Below the pieces are notes generated by a model. That model searched no databases. It was not told the origin of the DNA and saw nothing but the letters and a program-made list of their open reading frames with translations. From an uncultured Prochlorococcus sp. (GTDB lineage Bacteria > Cyanobacteriota > Cyanobacteriia > PCC-6307 > Cyanobiaceae), in contig CACARV010000004.1 of the NCBI GenBank assembly GCA_902535025.1, forward strand, positions 1-40,970: DNA of 40,970 nt, given 5' to 3'. The translations under genes and the position numbers were made by a program. Below are positions 39,401-40,970 of the stretch, in pieces (position 1 is the stretch's first letter; each line of letters begins with the position of its first letter).

Positions 39401-39803
39401 AGCCGATGCTAATGATGTTGACATAAGAGAATATGAGGTGATCTACAAGCTTTTAGAAGATATCCAGTTAGCAATGGAAGGTCTTCTTGAGCCTGATCTA
39501 GTGGAAGAATCTCTAGGGCAAGCAGAAGTTAGGGCTACTTTTGCAGTAGGTAAGGGAGCTATTGCAGGATGTTATATACAAACTGGTAAGTTGCAACGAA
39601 ATTGTCAACTTAGAGTTACCAGATCAGATAAAGTAATTTATGAAGGAAATTTAGACTCCCTAAAAAGATCTAAAGATGACGTAAAGGAAGTCAATACTGG
39701 ATTCGAGTGTGGAGTTGGATGTGATAAGTTCTCTTCTTGGGTTGAGGGGGACATAATCGAGGCATTTAAATTTGTAACTAAAAAAAGGACATTAACTCAA
39801 TAA
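36474..39803 (+). CDS. infB: Translation initiation factor IF-2
   Basis: 1109 residues, long for IF-2 because of a large N-terminal region. Residues ~55-420 are low-complexity, rich in Asn, Lys, Ser, Pro and Gln with repeated Asn-Lys-Pro units, followed by a Lys/Arg-rich stretch (about 480-510) and the IF2N domain. The GTPase domain begins with Gly-His-Val-Asp-His-Gly-Lys-Thr (about 610-617), Asp-Thr-Pro-Gly-His (about 660) and Asn-Lys-Ile-Asp (about 712). It delivers fMet-tRNA to the 30S subunit. It is the last gene of the operon; its end is 15 bp from the convergent DUF3493 gene. Confidence 0.97.
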   Translation: MTISDKIRVYELSRDLNLENKDILDAAQKLSISVKSHSSSISSEDAKKIRNLINKKNPGEKILSVNKLPNNKETDERNKEDESLSISSIQGKSFKENSSKKPLLSKPINKPLNPKIISNQQKIPNKPTIISTTNTQADRKNQNLNTKQSQNFSQDKKSSRINPNSPIKSPSRPPIQLIEKPKNLINKNKSNEYTKNNFNVKSKESSTKRSDQNKVVRNSKNFNNKINTPELVGAPIRRVDNKSGVNKQNINNQQNISYKQNSPNKPNLSNKPGLRNKPPIQGKTGSFRRQGNPSRPGTPSKPISNFRQGGASGQGQFSKPRSTFNGQNSSGIRKPVSRNDFLQLQKTNASDPNKIGRANTSEKNKLGKNNNEKQNLETPKQKVKTPTNHPNSTLNSKKPPHRSFTNSSKKSGKSDWDDSAKLEALRNKNPHKQRQKVHIIGENDDTLTSETSGYSGEKISILSASLARPKKEKSDESKSQKTVKQFKKKKKETTRQRQKRRAMELKAAKEAKQVRPEMIIVPEDNLTVQELADKLSLESSEIIKSLFFKGITATVTQSLDLATIETVAEEFGVPVLQDDIQEAAEKTVDMIESDDINSLIKRPPVITVMGHVDHGKTSLLDSIRESRVASGEAGGITQHIGAYQVEFEHESKKKKLTFLDTPGHEAFTAMRARGTKVTDVAVLVVAADDGCRPQTLEAISHARAAKVPIVVAINKIDKEGASPERVKQELSEKDLISEDWGGDVVMVPVSAIKKQNIDKLLEMILLVSEVEDLQANPDRAAKGTVIEAHLDKAKGPVATLLVQNGTLKSGDVLAAGSVLGKIRAMVDEHGSRIKEAGPSFPVEALGFSEVPTAGDEFEVYPDEKTARSIVGERATDARATKLAQQMASRRVSLSSLSTQANEGELKELNLILKADVQGSVEAILGSLEQLPKNEVQVRVLLSAPGEITETDIDLAAASGSVIVGFNTTLASGAKRAADANDVDIREYEVIYKLLEDIQLAMEGLLEPDLVEESLGQAEVRATFAVGKGAIAGCYIQTGKLQRNCQLRVTRSDKVIYEGNLDSLKRSKDDVKEVNTGFECGVGCDKFSSWVEGDIIEAFKFVTKKRTLTQ

Positions 39804-39818
39804 TTCTTATTCAACTTA

Positions 39819-40055
39819 CTAATCTTTATTTTTATCGAAGAATAATAAAGAAGGAAATAAAATACAAGCAACTAGTTGGATTAGAAGGTTATTTTGCTGT
39901 AATTCACTGCCACTTGCAATTTTAGAAAGCATTATTAAAAGTCCTAAAAATGCAGAACCACTAAATGCTATCCACAAAACTCTCCTTAATCCATTGAAAG
40001 GAGTCTTAGACTCTTTTAATAATTTCTTTCTTAATTCAGGATCTATTTTTGACAT
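39819..40055 (-). CDS. DUF3493 family membrane protein
   Basis: 78 residues with a basic N-terminus (Leu-Arg-Lys-Lys-Leu-Leu-Lys-Glu-Ser-Lys-Thr-Pro-Phe-Asn-Gly-Leu-Arg), which matches the start of DUF3493, and two hydrophobic segments (about 28-46 and 56-72). DUF3493 proteins occur in cyanobacteria and plastids; a plant protein with this domain is involved in photosystem II assembly, so a thylakoid role is plausible but unproven. It is convergent with infB and divergent from tRNA-Thr. Confidence 0.75.
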   Translation of the reverse strand: MSKIDPELRKKLLKESKTPFNGLRRVLWIAFSGSAFLGLLIMLSKIASGSELQQNNLLIQLVACILFPSLLFFDKNKD

Positions 40056-40110
40056 AAATTCCCTTAACTATAAAATTAAGTCTATATGAAAATATTAATA
40101 TTTTAGTGTT

Positions 40111-40182
40111 GCCGATATAGCTCAGAGGTAGAGCAACTGTCTCGTAAACAGTAGGTCATTGGTTCGATTCCAATTATCGGCA
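40111..40182 (+). tRNA. tRNA-Thr (anticodon CGU)
   Basis: A 72-base cloverleaf: acceptor GCCGATA/TATCGGC with discriminator A, D-stem GCTC/GAGC, anticodon stem ACTGT/ACAGT around loop CTCGTAA (anticodon CGT at 40143-40145), and T-arm ATTGG-TTCGATT-CCAAT. The anticodon reads the ACG codon. CCA is not encoded. Confidence 0.96.
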
Positions 40183-40260
40183 TTTAAAAGTCAAATTTTA
40201 TTAGAAATTTCTGTAGATTTTAAATTTCTCCAAATTAGTAATAAAATAGTTAGATTCTTA

Positions 40261-40970
40261 ATGAATATAAATTCATTAGAATTTCATAACATGAATTTTA
40301 ATTTAGAATTTGAAAAATTAAATAAAAAAAACCTTGTTAGAAAGAACTACGAAAAAGTTCTAACTGTAAGACTGCCCTGTAATCCGATTTTCCCAATAGG
40401 ACCTATTTATCTGGCAGATCATATTCATAAATGTTTCCCAAACATAGAACAACAATTTATTGATTTAGCAATAATTCCAACGAAAAAAGTTTCTAAGTAC
40501 TTAGCTAGAAAAATTGATCAGTTTAGACCTCATCTAATTATTTTCTCATGGAGAGATATTCAAATCTATGCACCTGTAGATGGTAGAAGTGGTAATCCCT
40601 TACAAAACTCTTTTGAGGTTTTCTATTCAAAAAACATTTTTAAAAAAATAAGAGGTTCATGGGGAGGATTAAAGTTAATTGCATCTCATTATGGAGAGAT
40701 TTATAGAAATACTTCTTTGGTTAAAATGGGATTGAAAAGAGCACAAAAATATAATAAAAATGTAAAGGTAATTTTAGGAGGTGGAGCTGTTAGTGTTTTC
40801 TATGAACAATTAGGAAATTTACTTCCTAAAGGTACCGTTATTTCTGTTGGTGAAGGAGAAAATCTAATAGAGAAAATTATTAGGAATTATTCCATAAAGG
40901 AAGAAAGATGCTATCTTGCTGGACAGAAGCCACGCAACAGGCTGATACATGAACAACCAGAAGGCACAGT
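40261..40970 (+). CDS. Probable B12-binding/radical SAM protein, 5' part
   Basis: About 236 residues from the ATG at 40261 (or the in-frame ATG at 40291), open to the window end, so truncated. Arg-Leu-Pro-Cys-Asn-Pro-Ile-Phe-Pro-Ile-Gly-Pro-Ile-Tyr-Leu-Ala followed by a Rossmann-like stretch, then Ile-Leu-Gly-Gly-Gly-Ala-Val-Ser and Gly-Glu-Gly-Glu, fit the cobalamin-binding domain that precedes many radical SAM domains; the Cys-x3-Cys-x2-Cys motif would lie beyond the edge. It may be the cyanobacterial radical SAM protein linked to photosystem II high-light acclimation, but that is recollection only. Confidence 0.6.
   Translation, partial: MNINSLEFHNMNFNLEFEKLNKKNLVRKNYEKVLTVRLPCNPIFPIGPIYLADHIHKCFPNIEQQFIDLAIIPTKKVSKYLARKIDQFRPHLIIFSWRDIQIYAPVDGRSGNPLQNSFEVFYSKNIFKKIRGSWGGLKLIASHYGEIYRNTSLVKMGLKRAQKYNKNVKVILGGGAVSVFYEQLGNLLPKGTVISVGEGENLIEKIIRNYSIKEERCYLAGQKPRNRLIHEQPEGT

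Overview
The window looks like a stretch of core chromosome from a marine picocyanobacterium, most likely a high-light Prochlorococcus. The DNA is strongly AT-rich and gaps between genes are very short. The RNA polymerase beta-prime subunit is split into rpoC1 and rpoC2, which is diagnostic of cyanobacteria. A small high-light-inducible chlorophyll-binding protein (Hli) is present, as are the cyanobacterial/plastid families Ycf35, DUF3493 and DUF3143 and System II cytochrome c maturation (CcdA/CcsB). The genus assignment is inference from composition and gene order, not a database match.

Layout. 1-1.5 kb: end of ccdA plus ccsB (cytochrome c maturation). 1.5-3.6 kb: queF (queuosine), a possible tiny CxxC ORF, a small conserved-looking protein, glnB (PII) and a TlyA-type rRNA methyltransferase. 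3.8-9.3 kb: purB, fumC, and an oppositely oriented Ski2/Mtr4-like helicase. 9.4-14.0 kb: a tightly packed biotin operon, bioF-bioK-like-bioC-bioD-bioA, with 4-bp overlaps at three junctions; it makes pimeloyl-ACP and converts it to dethiobiotin (bioB is not here). 14.0-15.5 kb: DUF3143, a membrane J-domain protein, and rsmG. 15.5-17.7 kb, minus strand: a four-gene cluster DUF2997-Ycf35-ferredoxin-aldo/keto reductase. 17.9-20.1 kb, minus strand: a HEAT-repeat protein, a 48-aa single-TM protein, rlmN and an Hli protein.

20.1-30.8 kb, minus strand: the transcription/translation block rpsT-tatD-rpoB-rpoC1-rpoC2. 30.9-34.1 kb: hisD, rpiA and an HtrA-type protease. 34.3-39.8 kb: rimP-nusA-ylxR-infB, the standard ribosome/initiation operon. 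39.8-41.0 kb: a DUF3493 membrane protein, tRNA-Thr(CGU), and the beginning of a probable cobalamin-binding/radical SAM protein cut by the window edge.

There is no mobile element, CRISPR array, rRNA operon, phage gene or obvious defence system. Every convergent gene pair ends within 15 bp of its partner or overlaps it, which fits a streamlined genome. The most unusual signals are: (i) an aldo/keto reductase whose C-terminal region resembles an iron-sulfur domain but has no cysteines, encoded next to a separate 4Fe-4S ferredoxin and two proteins of unknown function; (ii) two short genes, one a 41-aa CxxC ORF upstream of glnB and one a 48-aa membrane protein; (iii) a PII protein with Phe at the usual Tyr51; and (iv) a hairpin abutting the fumC ribosome-binding site. 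No gap between genes exceeds 300 bases; the longest (3560-3837 and 29499-29728) are described in the feature list.
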